Numbered from the stretch's first letter, positions 1 through 6,690 are shown. The stretch: DNA of 7,041 bases from an uncultured Bacteroidales bacterium (GCA_937910265.1 CALEPD010000011.1:1-7041); one strand, 5' to 3'. Translations and numbers: made by a program. Notes: generated by a model from the sequence alone, not told the origin.

Positions 1-1174
1 CAGGGTAGGGGGGGATAATATTCATTTCGTCGACATACTCTTGGTCGCCTTCACGGCTCAGCCAAATAGACATGGTGTCATGTTGGCGTACATCAATCTT
101 TTTATAATTGTAGTGCGTTCCATCGGTGGCCCAAATGAGCAAGTCGCCCAATCCTGTGGTGAGGCAAGCTTGTCCGTTTTCGTTGCATGTTACGTTGGCG
201 AGGGAGTAGTATTCGGAATAGTTGTACAATTTAAACTTGACCGAAGCCTCCGGGACAGGCTGGTCGTTCATGTCGTAAACAGTGATGCACACATTTTTGG
301 TGGGTGCATAATTGGCCAAAAGGTTCAATTCGCTGTAAAGGTCCGATTGTACGACCACTTCTTCATCACCCTTGTACAAACCAAACGCTTTGGTGTGAAC
401 CATCATGCAACGTGTTGAAGGAATGGAGAACCAGCCCATGTCGAGACGTGGGTCGGGTTCGCAGGCACCAAGATATTTCCATTGTCCGTCAACCCACACT
501 TCGACCCAAGCATGATTGTCGTCGCAATGTGCCCAGCGGGGGGTGTAGCACTGACGGGCGGGAATGCCCATGGCACGCATTGCTGTAACCGTGAAGGTTG
601 ATTCCTCGCCGCAACGACCCAACGATGTACGCATGGTGGCGAGAGGTGATGATGTACGTGAGTCGGCGGCACGGTATGCCACATGTTCATGGCACCAATG
701 GTTGATTTCGAGAGCAGCCTCTTCCATAGTCATGCCGTTGACACGCTCTTTTAGCAAATGATAGATGTACATGCGTGCAGTGTCGAGATTCTCGTTGTTC
801 ACTCTGTACACAAGTACAAAATGTCGGAAAATGTCCTCAGGCACAGACTTGCCCCATGACATACTGTCGCGTGCCTCGAATGCTGTGGCTACTTGACGGC
901 GAAAAAAATTGAGGTCGTAATCGGCCAAATCGCTCAACGGCATATAGGCATACAGAAATTCGAGAGCCTCGCGTTCCATGTGGCTCATGGTGTCGAATGC
1001 CGTAAAATCGTCACCCAAAGCCTGTTCGATAAGTGCCGACCGTGAAGTGAAAGATGCATGAACAGCATCGCGGTATTCTTTATCGGTGATAAAGTGCGGA
1101 TTGCGGCTGCATGAAGTGAACAGCATTACACCTGCAATAACCGACAGGAAAAAAAAGATGATTTTTTTTCTCAT
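1..1174 (-). CDS. Secreted transglutaminase-like lipoprotein, C-terminus cut by window edge
   Basis: The frame is open without a stop for 391 codons from an ATG at 1174 to the left edge, so the protein is partial. It starts with a lipoprotein signal (MRKK, hydrophobic run, LFTSC with Cys22), so the mature protein should be membrane-anchored outside the cytoplasm. Residues about 135-245 match a transglutaminase-like core (papain-like fold). The catalytic triad is visible: Cys188 in GRCGEES, His221 in DNHAWVEVW, and Asp241 in CEPDPR. Residues about 287-345 resemble an Ig-like or carboxypeptidase-regulatory beta domain (ITVYDMNDQPVPEASVKF). From memory, Bacteroidales proteins of this type are much longer, so a large C-terminal part is probably missing. 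Known members of the fold include cross-linking enzymes and cysteine proteases; the substrate here cannot be told. Its ATG overlaps the cutC stop (ATGA), so translation is probably coupled. Confidence 0.9.
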   Translation of the reverse strand, partial: MRKKIIFFFLSVIAGVMLFTSCSRNPHFITDKEYRDAVHASFTSRSALIEQALGDDFTAFDTMSHMEREALEFLYAYMPLSDLADYDLNFFRRQVATAFEARDSMSWGKSVPEDIFRHFVLVYRVNNENLDTARMYIYHLLKERVNGMTMEEAALEINHWCHEHVAYRAADSRTSSPLATMRTSLGRCGEESTFTVTAMRAMGIPARQCYTPRWAHCDDNHAWVEVWVDGQWKYLGACEPDPRLDMGWFSIPSTRCMMVHTKAFGLYKGDEEVVVQSDLYSELNLLANYAPTKNVCITVYDMNDQPVPEASVKFKLYNYSEYYSLANVTCNENGQACLTTGLGDLLIWATDGTHYNYKKIDVRQHDTMSIWLSREGDQEYVDEMNIIPPYP

Positions 1175-1854
1175 AATGTATGTGTTATTTGAATTAATTG
1201 ATTTACTGTTTGTGTATCGGTGACTATCGAGCCATCGGGTAGGGTGGTTTTGCATGAGCCATGGATTTCCCCTACATGTGTATATTCAACCAATGCGGCG
1301 GCATTCTGCGGAGTGACTCCGCCACCGGCCAATATGGCAATACGGCCTTGTGATTGCTCCACCAATTCCTTTAGCACTTGCTTTCCCTCCATAACTGTGG
1401 GATGACAACCGGAAGTGAGCACTCTATGGCAACCACATGCCAAAAGGGTATCCAGTCCTTCACGAAAATCTGTCAGTTCATCAAATGCTCGGTGGAAAGT
1501 CACCTCCATCGGTGCGGCAAGCGACACTACGTGCTTTGTGCGCTCTGCATCGACACAACCCTGTTCGGTCAAGAAACCTACCACCACAGCGGCAGCCCCC
1601 AATTCTTTGCATTTTTCGACATCACGGCAGATGGTTTGAAACTCGTCGTCGGAGTATACAAAATTGCCCTCACGCGGCCGTATCAGTACATGCGTGCGCA
1701 GTCCCAACTGCTTGGTACAATACAAAATGTCATCATAACTCGGTGTGGTCCCGCCAACTTCGAGATTGGCACACAACTCAATGCGTCGGGCACCTCCCTG
1801 TTTGGCATTAGTGGCCGACGCCACACTGTTGCAACATATTTCTACTTGAATCAT
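1171..1854 (-). CDS. cutC: CutC family protein (PF03932, 'copper homeostasis protein')
   Basis: The protein has 227 residues and a TIM-barrel-type CutC sequence. Family motifs in order are VEICCNS (4-10), GGARRIELCANLEVGGTTPS (20-39), IRPREGNFVYS (58-68), VVGFLTEQGCVD (91-102), VTFHRAFD (118-125), RVLTSG (144-149), ILAGGGVTPQN (174-184) and EIHGSCKTT (196-204). I chose the ATG at 1854 because family members begin directly with the M-I-x-V/L-E-I-C strand; the frame stays open upstream to 1977 but that part has no family-like sequence. The length is slightly short against about 248 in E. coli, mostly at the C-terminus. The protein is cytoplasmic. A copper role is the historical annotation. In E. 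coli the copper phenotype was later attributed to the MicL small RNA transcribed from within the gene, so the molecular function is best treated as open. There are 11 cysteines. It is first in an operon with the transglutaminase-like gene. Confidence 0.93.
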   Translation of the reverse strand: MIQVEICCNSVASATNAKQGGARRIELCANLEVGGTTPSYDDILYCTKQLGLRTHVLIRPREGNFVYSDDEFQTICRDVEKCKELGAAAVVVGFLTEQGCVDAERTKHVVSLAAPMEVTFHRAFDELTDFREGLDTLLACGCHRVLTSGCHPTVMEGKQVLKELVEQSQGRIAILAGGGVTPQNAAALVEYTHVGEIHGSCKTTLPDGSIVTDTQTVNQLIQITHTL

Positions 1855-1857
1855 AGT

Positions 1858-1866
1858 GCAAAAATA
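1858..1866 (-). promoter_or_regulatory. Possible -7 promoter element of cutC
   Basis: The minus strand reads TATTTTTGC, a full match to the Bacteroides -7 consensus TAnnTTTG. It ends only three bases before the cutC ATG. No TTTG lies at the expected -33 distance. If it is real, the transcript would begin at or within a few bases of the start codon, giving a leaderless mRNA. The region is AT-rich, so a chance match is quite possible. Confidence 0.35.
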
Positions 1867-2076
1867 CACTTTTTTTTGCAAGGATGCTTCTGTAATTTGA
1901 TTTTGTACATTATAATTTTTGATGCAATATGTATATGTTTTGACTGCCAACGTGGAAATCACCCCGCATCGTGTCATTTAGAGTGTGAAATTTAACGCAA
2001 TAAACAATAAATTAGATTCATTTCAGTTATAGAATCGCTACATTTAATTAAGAAATAAAAAGTAATAATAATAAAA

Positions 2077-3198
2077 ATGAAAAAAAACACATTAATCATG
2101 ATCATTGCCGCCGCTTCCCTAATGATGGCAGCCTGCGGCAATAAAAACCAATACACACTCACCGCTGTAATGGAGCATCCTAATTTCGAAGGGCAATTGG
2201 CATATCTCTACAACGATGGAACCAACGAGATTGTTGACTCTGTAGCTGTTGTTGACGGCAAAGCCGTATTCACCGGCACTGTTGAAGCACCTTTTATATC
2301 GCATATTAAAACGCACGCAGGGTCCAATGGACACTACAACGAAGGTTACTGTGTAATCGAACCCGGTGAAATTTATTTCGACCTTGGCGCTGATTCGCTC
2401 GCAGGCACCCCATTGAATGTCGAAATGTACAACATTGTCATGCCAATCAACGAATGGGTTGAACGCGTTAACGCACAATCGATGGAACTTTACACTCAAT
2501 ACCGTGAAGCCGCAACCGACGCAGAACGCGAGGTTATATTAGCCCTTAACGACAGTTTGAACAATGCCTCCAGCATCGCCCTCAAGGGGATGATCTATAC
2601 CGCTTACGACAATCAGAAACAATCACCCATCGGAGGATATCTTCTTGCAAACGCAATCCAGCACATCAACCCCACATTGAGCGAAATGGACAGCCTCCTC
2701 TCCGGCGCAGCACCTGAGGTTTCGAACTATTATTTGGTTGCAAAATATGTCGACGTACTGCGTGCTGCAGCTGCAACCGACAAAGGCAAAAAATACATCG
2801 ACGTTCAAGGTATCGACTTTGCCACTGGCGAAACAACCACACTCTCTGCCATGATTGAAGGCAAATGGGCGTTGGTTGACTTTTGGGCAAGTTGGTGCGC
2901 ACCCTGCCGTCATGAAATCAGCGAGAACCTGATCCGTATTTATGAAACCTACAAATCACATGGTCTCGAAGTGATTGGTCTCGATGTATGGGATCAACTC
3001 GACAAACACAAAGATGCCGTAGAGAAGCTTGGCATCACATATCCGCAGCTTATCGACACCACCCGCAATGCCACCAATCAATATGGCGTTCAAGGTATCC
3101 CTGAAATCCTGCTAATAAACCCCGAAGGCACCATTGTAGCCCGTGGACTCAGAGGCGATGATATAGAGAAAGCAATCAAGGAATCGCTTGCACTTTAA
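2077..3198 (+). CDS. DUF4369 / TlpA-like thiol-disulfide oxidoreductase lipoprotein
   Basis: The 373-residue protein begins with a lipoprotein signal ending in LMMAAC (Cys20), so it should be anchored in the envelope facing the periplasm. Residues about 25-115 look like the DUF4369 beta domain that commonly precedes thioredoxin domains in Bacteroidota, and 120-235 form a helical linker. Residues about 240-373 are a TlpA/ResA-like thioredoxin domain: VDFWASWCAPCR with the redox pair Cys274 and Cys277, then GVQGIPEILLINPEG with the cis-proline at 342. Family members reduce or exchange disulfides in exported proteins; the partner here is unknown. The gene is divergent from cutC across 222 AT-rich bases with no promoter I could settle on. 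It is monocistronic, with a strong hairpin 62 bases after the stop. Start choice is clear: the signal peptide begins at this ATG, preceded by an A/T-rich tract instead of a Shine-Dalgarno sequence. Confidence 0.92.
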   Translation: MKKNTLIMIIAAASLMMAACGNKNQYTLTAVMEHPNFEGQLAYLYNDGTNEIVDSVAVVDGKAVFTGTVEAPFISHIKTHAGSNGHYNEGYCVIEPGEIYFDLGADSLAGTPLNVEMYNIVMPINEWVERVNAQSMELYTQYREAATDAEREVILALNDSLNNASSIALKGMIYTAYDNQKQSPIGGYLLANAIQHINPTLSEMDSLLSGAAPEVSNYYLVAKYVDVLRAAAATDKGKKYIDVQGIDFATGETTTLSAMIEGKWALVDFWASWCAPCRHEISENLIRIYETYKSHGLEVIGLDVWDQLDKHKDAVEKLGITYPQLIDTTRNATNQYGVQGIPEILLINPEGTIVARGLRGDDIEKAIKESLAL

Positions 3199-3260
3199 TA
3201 GCGTGGTGATTATCATTTGACACATGTCGAATCGATAAGTTACTCCAAATAAGCAAATAT

Positions 3261-3297
3261 AAAACCCGGAAGTGTTAATGGTACACTTCCGGGTTTT
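3261..3297 (+). terminator. Intrinsic terminator after the TlpA-like gene
   Basis: This is a perfect inverted repeat. The left arm AAAACCCGGAAGTGT (3261-3275) pairs with ACACTTCCGGGTTTT (3283-3297) around a 7-base loop. The GC-rich core sits between A and T tracts, so it could act in both directions, though the T tract is only four bases. It lies between the TlpA-like gene and the promoter of the transporter gene. Confidence 0.85.
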
Positions 3298-3328
3298 CCA
3301 CATAAAAGAGACATCAGCAAATAGACAT

Positions 3329-3360
3329 TTTCAATTATTGACAAAATAATTGTATCTTTG
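3329..3360 (+). promoter_or_regulatory. Bacteroides-type promoter of the YfcC-family transporter
   Basis: TATCTTTG at 3353-3360, followed by C, is an exact match to the -7 consensus TAnnTTTG. TTTC at 3329-3332 lies 20 bases upstream as a one-mismatch -33 box (consensus TTTG). Transcription would start near 3365, giving a leader of about 55 bases before the ATG at 3421. The position directly downstream of a terminator supports it. Confidence 0.6.
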
Positions 3361-3420
3361 CAATTTATAAGTAAATCACTAAATATATTACCCAGCATTC
3401 TGTCAACCACCTAACTTGTT

Positions 3421-5019
3421 ATGCTCAAGAAAATACCACACACATTCACCATTGTTTTTTCCTTGATTATGCTTGCTGCCGTTTGTACATGGATTGTACC
3501 GGCTGGCGAATTTGTACGAGAAGAAGTAACTGTAGGCAGTTCGACTCGCGAAGTGGTTAAAAGCGATTCGTTTCATTATGTAGACAGTGAGCCGCAAACA
3601 TGGCAGATATTCTCATCATTGTTCAACGGTTTTTGCGATAAGGCCGACATCATTATATTCATTTTGATGGTAGGTGGAGCATTTTGGATCTTGAACAACA
3701 GCAAAGCCATTGATGTCGGAGTATCAGCATTCCTGCAGTCGGCACGCAAATTGGAACGCCATAAATGGTTGCAGCGCATCGGCGTGGACAACATAATCAT
3801 ATCGCTGATCATGATCATGTTCAGCCTTTTTGGTGCAGTATTCGGCATGAGCGAAGAAACCATTGCTTTTGTTGTCATATTTGTCCCGCTGGCAATATCA
3901 ATGGGATATGACAGTATTGTAGGTATCTGTATTTGCTATGTGGCGGCACATGTAGGCTTTGCCGGTGCCATGCTCAATCCATTCACTATCGGCATCGCAC
4001 AGGGAATTGCCGACTTGCCTATTTTCAGCGGATTGGAGTACCGCATACTTTGCTGGGTAATTCTAACAGCAATATGTATTGCATTTGTTCTCTGGTATGC
4101 AAACAGGATAAAGCGTCATCCTGAAAAATCGCCTGTGCACAAACTCGATGCCTATTGGCGTGAACGCCATCAAGAACAGGCTGATTCGCCGGTTGAATAC
4201 CGCAGACCTGTTTCGGCATGGGTGGTGTTTGCACTTCTCTCGGTTATTATGATTGTTGTGGCTTGGATGTATCCAACCACCACCATTTCGATAGGAAACA
4301 GCAGCGGCAGTGTGGCCATTTACCCCATCATTGCAGCACTTTTTGTAATATTGGGATTTATCTCAATGCGTAAATCTGTACATTTTTTCATTCTAAACAT
4401 ACTTCTTTTCACCATACTGCATCTTGTTGTAGGTGTACTCGGCTACGGATGGTATGTGATGGAGATTTCGGCACTGTTTCTCGCCATGGGCATATTCAGC
4501 GGTATAGCCGACAGTCAGAGCGCCGATAATTTGTCAAAGCTATTCTTGACCGGCTGCAAAGACATACTCTCTGCCGCATTGGTTGTCGGTCTTGCCAGTG
4601 GTATCATATTTATCTTGCGCGACGGACATGTCATCGACACCATATTGTATGGCCTCACCAAATCGTTGGCGCAAACAGGAGAAGTGGCATCGGTAGGAGT
4701 GATGTACATTTTCCAAACACTCCTCAATGTCATCATGCCAAGTGGCAGTGCAAAAGCCGCACTCACGATGCCCATTATGGCGCAATTTTCCGATTTGATT
4801 GAAGTGTCGCGGCAAACAACTGTGCTGGCCTTCCAATTCGGAGACGGATTCACCAATATGATTACACCCACAAGCGGTGTGCTTATCGGTTGTCTTGGAG
4901 TGGCCCGAATACCCTACGGCGTATGGTTCAAATGGGCATGGAAATTCATACTGGCCATGATTGTCATAGGTTTCCTGCTCATACTGCCCACCATTTTCAT
5001 TCAATTCCCCGGATTTTGA
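3421..5019 (+). CDS. yfcC: YfcC-family membrane transporter
   Basis: This is a 532-residue inner-membrane protein with about a dozen or more hydrophobic segments (for example 9-27, 76-93, 124-142, 147-161, 166-186, 207-226, 265-283, 299-315, 321-341, 345-362, 382-399, 424-440, 506-527). It belongs to the YfcC/DcuC-like ion transporter group. Family signatures are the N-terminal IPHTFTIVFSLI and WIVPAGEF, then GMSEETIAF (142-150), HVGFAGAMLNPFTIGIAQG (177-195), NVIMPSGSAKAALTMPI (436-452) and VLAFQFGDGFTNMITPTSG (468-486). Relatives are annotated as putative amino-acid antiporters or C4-dicarboxylate carriers, mostly without experimental proof, so the substrate is unknown. The start fits the family N-terminus. 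A stretch near 284-336 appears to be extra compared with compact members I remember. The downstream pspC gene follows after 80 bases with no terminator seen, so cotranscription is possible. The symbol denotes the family, not proven orthology. Confidence 0.88.
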   Translation: MLKKIPHTFTIVFSLIMLAAVCTWIVPAGEFVREEVTVGSSTREVVKSDSFHYVDSEPQTWQIFSSLFNGFCDKADIIIFILMVGGAFWILNNSKAIDVGVSAFLQSARKLERHKWLQRIGVDNIIISLIMIMFSLFGAVFGMSEETIAFVVIFVPLAISMGYDSIVGICICYVAAHVGFAGAMLNPFTIGIAQGIADLPIFSGLEYRILCWVILTAICIAFVLWYANRIKRHPEKSPVHKLDAYWRERHQEQADSPVEYRRPVSAWVVFALLSVIMIVVAWMYPTTTISIGNSSGSVAIYPIIAALFVILGFISMRKSVHFFILNILLFTILHLVVGVLGYGWYVMEISALFLAMGIFSGIADSQSADNLSKLFLTGCKDILSAALVVGLASGIIFILRDGHVIDTILYGLTKSLAQTGEVASVGVMYIFQTLLNVIMPSGSAKAALTMPIMAQFSDLIEVSRQTTVLAFQFGDGFTNMITPTSGVLIGCLGVARIPYGVWFKWAWKFILAMIVIGFLLILPTIFIQFPGF

Positions 5020-5099
5020 TATGACTCGTTATTAAAATAAAACACTCAAACTGTCGTTTAAAACAATAAATGTAATATTAACCTAAAATATTTTGACAT

Positions 5100-5291
5100 A
5101 TGCAAAATCAGTACAAACGTTTTACCCGTGATGCTTCAAACAAGAAACTCGGTGGCGTATGCTCAGGCATTGCCCGCTATTTGGACATTGACCCACTGCT
5201 CATGCGTGCCATATTCCTGATTGCCTTCATCTTAGCTGGTGCCGGACTACTTGTCTACCTGATTTTATGGCTGATCATGCCTGAAGCATAA
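5100..5291 (+). CDS. PspC domain-containing small membrane protein
   Basis: The 63-residue protein is almost entirely one PspC domain (PF04024). A basic N-terminus (YKRFTRDASNKK) leads into the signature KLGGVCSGIARYLDIDP (16-32), then LLMRAIFLIAF and one membrane segment at about 36-60, ending LWLIMPEA. In E. coli, PspC is an inner-membrane sensor that works with PspB to switch on the phage-shock response. Bacteroidota carry many stand-alone short PspC proteins whose role is not established, and no pspA, pspB or pspF is visible here. The short form has no room for the C-terminal regulatory part of E. coli PspC. It lies 80 bases after the transporter and is closed by a strong terminator 20 bases after its stop. 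No clear promoter of its own was found. Confidence 0.9.
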   Translation: MQNQYKRFTRDASNKKLGGVCSGIARYLDIDPLLMRAIFLIAFILAGAGLLVYLILWLIMPEA

Positions 5292-5310
5292 TATGGGGCA
5301 ATCTCACAAT

Positions 5311-5350
5311 AAAAAAGGTATTTCTTAAGAATCTAAGAAATACCTTTTTT
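5311..5350. terminator. Bidirectional intrinsic terminator between convergent genes
   Basis: This is a perfect 17-bp inverted repeat. AAAAAAGGTATTTCTTA (5311-5327) pairs with TAAGAAATACCTTTTTT (5334-5350) around a 6-base loop. Each strand ends its hairpin in a six-T tract. It sits between pspC on the plus strand and the acidic-tailed lipoprotein on the minus strand, so it can serve both. Confidence 0.92.
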
Positions 5351-5395
5351 ATTTTCTTGTCACTGAATCGCAATGGCAAGAACCCTTATTGGGGA

Positions 5396-5695
5396 TTACT
5401 CTTCGGGCAACTCAATTTCGGGTAACGCCTCAGGTGATTCTTCTGAACTCGACAAATCTTCCGGTGTGATTTTCGATGCATTGATGATACGTTGATTTTG
5501 TTCATGAGTGGTGTTTTCGAGATCCATACGCTGTATAATCTCATTGGCACGCTCAAATTCACCTTTGCTCATGGCATCTTCATATTGCATCAACAATGAT
5601 TCATTCGGATCAGCGCAAGCTGCTGCCAAGGCAAATACAAGAAGAGAAGCGCAGCCGCACACTTTTTTAAGGACAATGTTCATTTTACGCACCAT
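5396..5695 (-). CDS. Small putative lipoprotein with acidic tail, function unknown
   Basis: The 99-residue product has an N-terminal signal with lipobox-like LAAAC (Cys27), so it is probably an envelope lipoprotein. The mature part has a short helical stretch at about 31-75 (ESLLMQYEDAMSKGEFERANEIIQRM) followed by an acidic, Ser/Pro/Glu-rich tail at about 76-99. The 'YEDAMSKGEFERANEII' pattern recalls short Bacteroidales lipoproteins in which a single TPR-like helical hairpin follows the lipid anchor; this is a resemblance from memory, not a firm assignment. Two starts are possible: the ATG at 5695, or an in-frame ATG four codons later (5683), which gives a more typical signal length. The gene follows the HU gene on the same strand but is separated by a hairpin terminator, so it probably has its own promoter or depends on read-through. 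I do not recognise a function. Confidence 0.75.
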   Translation of the reverse strand: MVRKMNIVLKKVCGCASLLVFALAAACADPNESLLMQYEDAMSKGEFERANEIIQRMDLENTTHEQNQRIINASKITPEDLSSSEESPEALPEIELPEE

Positions 5696-5725
5696 GACTA
5701 TTTGTTTTGGAGAGAGTTATTATAA

Positions 5726-5758
5726 AATAACCCATCAAAGTTAATTTGATGGGTTATT
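5726..5758 (-). terminator. Intrinsic terminator of the HU gene
   Basis: This is a perfect 14-bp inverted repeat. AATAACCCATCAAA (5726-5739) and TTTGATGGGTTATT (5745-5758) flank a 5-base loop. It lies 32 bases after the HU stop on the minus strand, and the minus-strand exit reads into TTATTTTATAAT, a broken T tract. It also lies just 30 bases before the start of the next gene. Confidence 0.82.
5736..5743 (-). promoter_or_regulatory. Possible -7 element inside the HU terminator, for the acidic-tailed lipoprotein
   Basis: The minus strand reads TAACTTTG, an exact TAnnTTTG match, spanning the hairpin loop and the start of one arm. It lies 40 bases before the ATG at 5695, a sensible leader length. 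No TTTG is present 19-21 bases upstream. Since only 30 bases separate the hairpin from the start codon, any dedicated promoter must overlap the hairpin, which is the main argument for it. Confidence 0.3.
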
Positions 5759-5790
5759 AATAGCATTCACAACAATAAATATTAAGTGAA

Positions 5791-6075
5791 TTACTTAACG
5801 TTATTTGCGACCTTGTTTACAAAGGATTTGCAAGGTTTGAATTTGGGAATGTTGTGTTCAGGAACAATGAGGAATGTGCCTTTAGTAATGTTACGAGCCT
5901 GTTTTTCAGCACGGTGCTTAACTATAAAGCTACCGAATCCACGAAGATAAACATTCTCACCTTTAGAAACACTTTCTTTAATGGTTCCCATTAATTCCTC
6001 GACAATGAGGTGAACAGCGGTTTTTTCAACACCGGTCTTGTTGGAAATTTCAGTTACGATTTCTGCTTTAGTCAT
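5791..6075 (-). CDS. HU-family DNA-binding protein
   Basis: The protein has 94 residues, the normal HU/IHF length. The N-terminal helices (MTKAEIVTEISNKTGVEKTAV and IVEELMGTIKESVSKG) make the dimer body. RGFGSFIVKHRAEKQARN (45-62) is the family signature leading into the DNA-binding beta arm. The arm carries the intercalating proline in EHNIP (Pro77) and continues to KFKPCKSFVNKV. As a homodimer or with a paralogue it would bind and bend DNA in the nucleoid. The arm sequence is of the Bacteroidota type. A cysteine at 82 stands where many relatives have a small residue. The gene has its own consensus promoter and terminator, so it is a single-gene unit. Many Bacteroidota carry several HU paralogues, so I leave the symbol blank. 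Confidence 0.95.
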   Translation of the reverse strand: MTKAEIVTEISNKTGVEKTAVHLIVEELMGTIKESVSKGENVYLRGFGSFIVKHRAEKQARNITKGTFLIVPEHNIPKFKPCKSFVNKVANNVK

Positions 6076-6100
6076 AATTCTTAATATCTAATTTTGAGTT

Positions 6101-6133
6101 GCAAAAATACTAATATTTTGACAATTACACAAA
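6101..6133 (-). promoter_or_regulatory. Promoter of the HU gene (Bacteroides-type)
   Basis: On the minus strand TTTG (6133-6130) is followed by 20 bases and then TATTTTTG (6109-6102). This is an exact match to the Bacteroides -33/-7 consensus at the preferred spacing. The start of transcription is expected near 6097, leaving a leader of about 20 bases before the ATG at 6075. Confidence 0.75.
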
Positions 6134-6187
6134 TTTTTTTTAGATACGATACTTTTTTTATTCGTTTTTAACAAAAACCCGCAAGGA

Positions 6188-6625
6188 TTATAATAGCTTG
6201 AGCAATGCAATTATAGCGTTGACGGTTTCTATTTTGCCGGCAATATTTGCACTATTCAATCCAGCGAGTGCCGATGATTGAAGCAAAGTGTTCATAAAAT
6301 TGGTTGCATTAGCAGTTGTAATGACACCTCCACCGGTGCTGACAAGCCCTTTGCAGAATGCTGCTTGATAACTAGCATTGTCCTTATTTTCTTTCAATTG
6401 CGTATAGCAGGTTGCGACTGTAAGAATATTGGTAATGTTGGTCGGGTTGGTCATGTCAATCTTACCGGTACTTTTGTAATTCTTATAAAGGGCAGCAACT
6501 GCTGTGCCACAACTGGCACCACTTGCGGTGGCTACAGTGTTTGAGCTTGTAGCCGAACCGATAGCACTACACGAAACAATGCATGCACTGACTATCGTCA
6601 CTAACAAAAGGGATAATCTTTTCAT
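6188..6625 (-). CDS. Small Ala/Thr/Asn-rich lipoprotein, function unknown
   Basis: This is a 145-residue predicted lipoprotein. Two cysteines fit a lipobox: VSAC (Cys15) and IVSC (Cys19). The second gives the more usual signal length. The mature part starts with a Ser/Thr/Ala-rich linker (20-37), then two recognisable blocks: GTAVAALYKNYKSTGKIDMTN (40-60) and TNITNILTVATCYTQLK (62-78). A helical, small-residue-rich C-terminus ends in IAALLKLL-like hydrophobic sequence. The arrangement recalls uncharacterised Bacteroidales lipoproteins with a 'LYxxYKxxGKLDMsN.tNI' core, but that is from memory and no function is known. Three further cysteines (39, 73, 91) are unusual for a small lipoprotein. 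The gene has its own promoter with a leader of about 110 bases containing a stem-loop. No clear terminator follows before the HU promoter. Confidence 0.82.
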   Translation of the reverse strand: MKRLSLLLVTIVSACIVSCSAIGSATSSNTVATASGASCGTAVAALYKNYKSTGKIDMTNPTNITNILTVATCYTQLKENKDNASYQAAFCKGLVSTGGGVITTANATNFMNTLLQSSALAGLNSANIAGKIETVNAIIALLKLL

Positions 6626-6690
6626 AATTTTATAGATTTAATTGTGATTTTATAATTCTATTATTATATAGAGATGTACAATGTTGACGT

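Noticed and set aside
41..761. Several open frames on the plus strand, and one at 403-690 on the minus strand, within the transglutaminase-like gene
   Set aside because: They overlap the long minus-strand frame with full catalytic motifs and none looks like a protein family.
1855..1977. In-frame 41-codon N-terminal extension of cutC starting at an ATG at 1977
   Set aside because: CutC proteins start right at the MIxVEIC strand, the extension has no family-like or signal-like sequence, and the region is AT-rich intergenic DNA.
1378..1995. 205-codon plus-strand open frame opposite cutC
   Set aside because: It lies antisense to a clear family member and its translation shows no domain; it is a shadow of cutC codon use.
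1935..2076. Promoter for the TlpA-like gene
   Set aside because: Near matches such as TATGTTTTG and TACATTTA occur, but none combines a correct -7 box with a -33 box at proper spacing, so I did not annotate one.
4540..5004. 154-codon minus-strand open frame inside the transporter gene
   Set aside because: It is antisense to conserved YfcC motifs, rich in His, Cys and Gln in a way typical of shadow frames, and has no start signal.
5080..5099. -7-like TATTTTG just before pspC
   Set aside because: It is one base short of TAnnTTTG, lies five bases from the ATG and has no -33 partner.
5100..5291. A phage-shock (psp) operon around the PspC-domain gene
   Set aside because: No pspA, pspB or pspF homologue is present; stand-alone short PspC proteins are common in this phylum.
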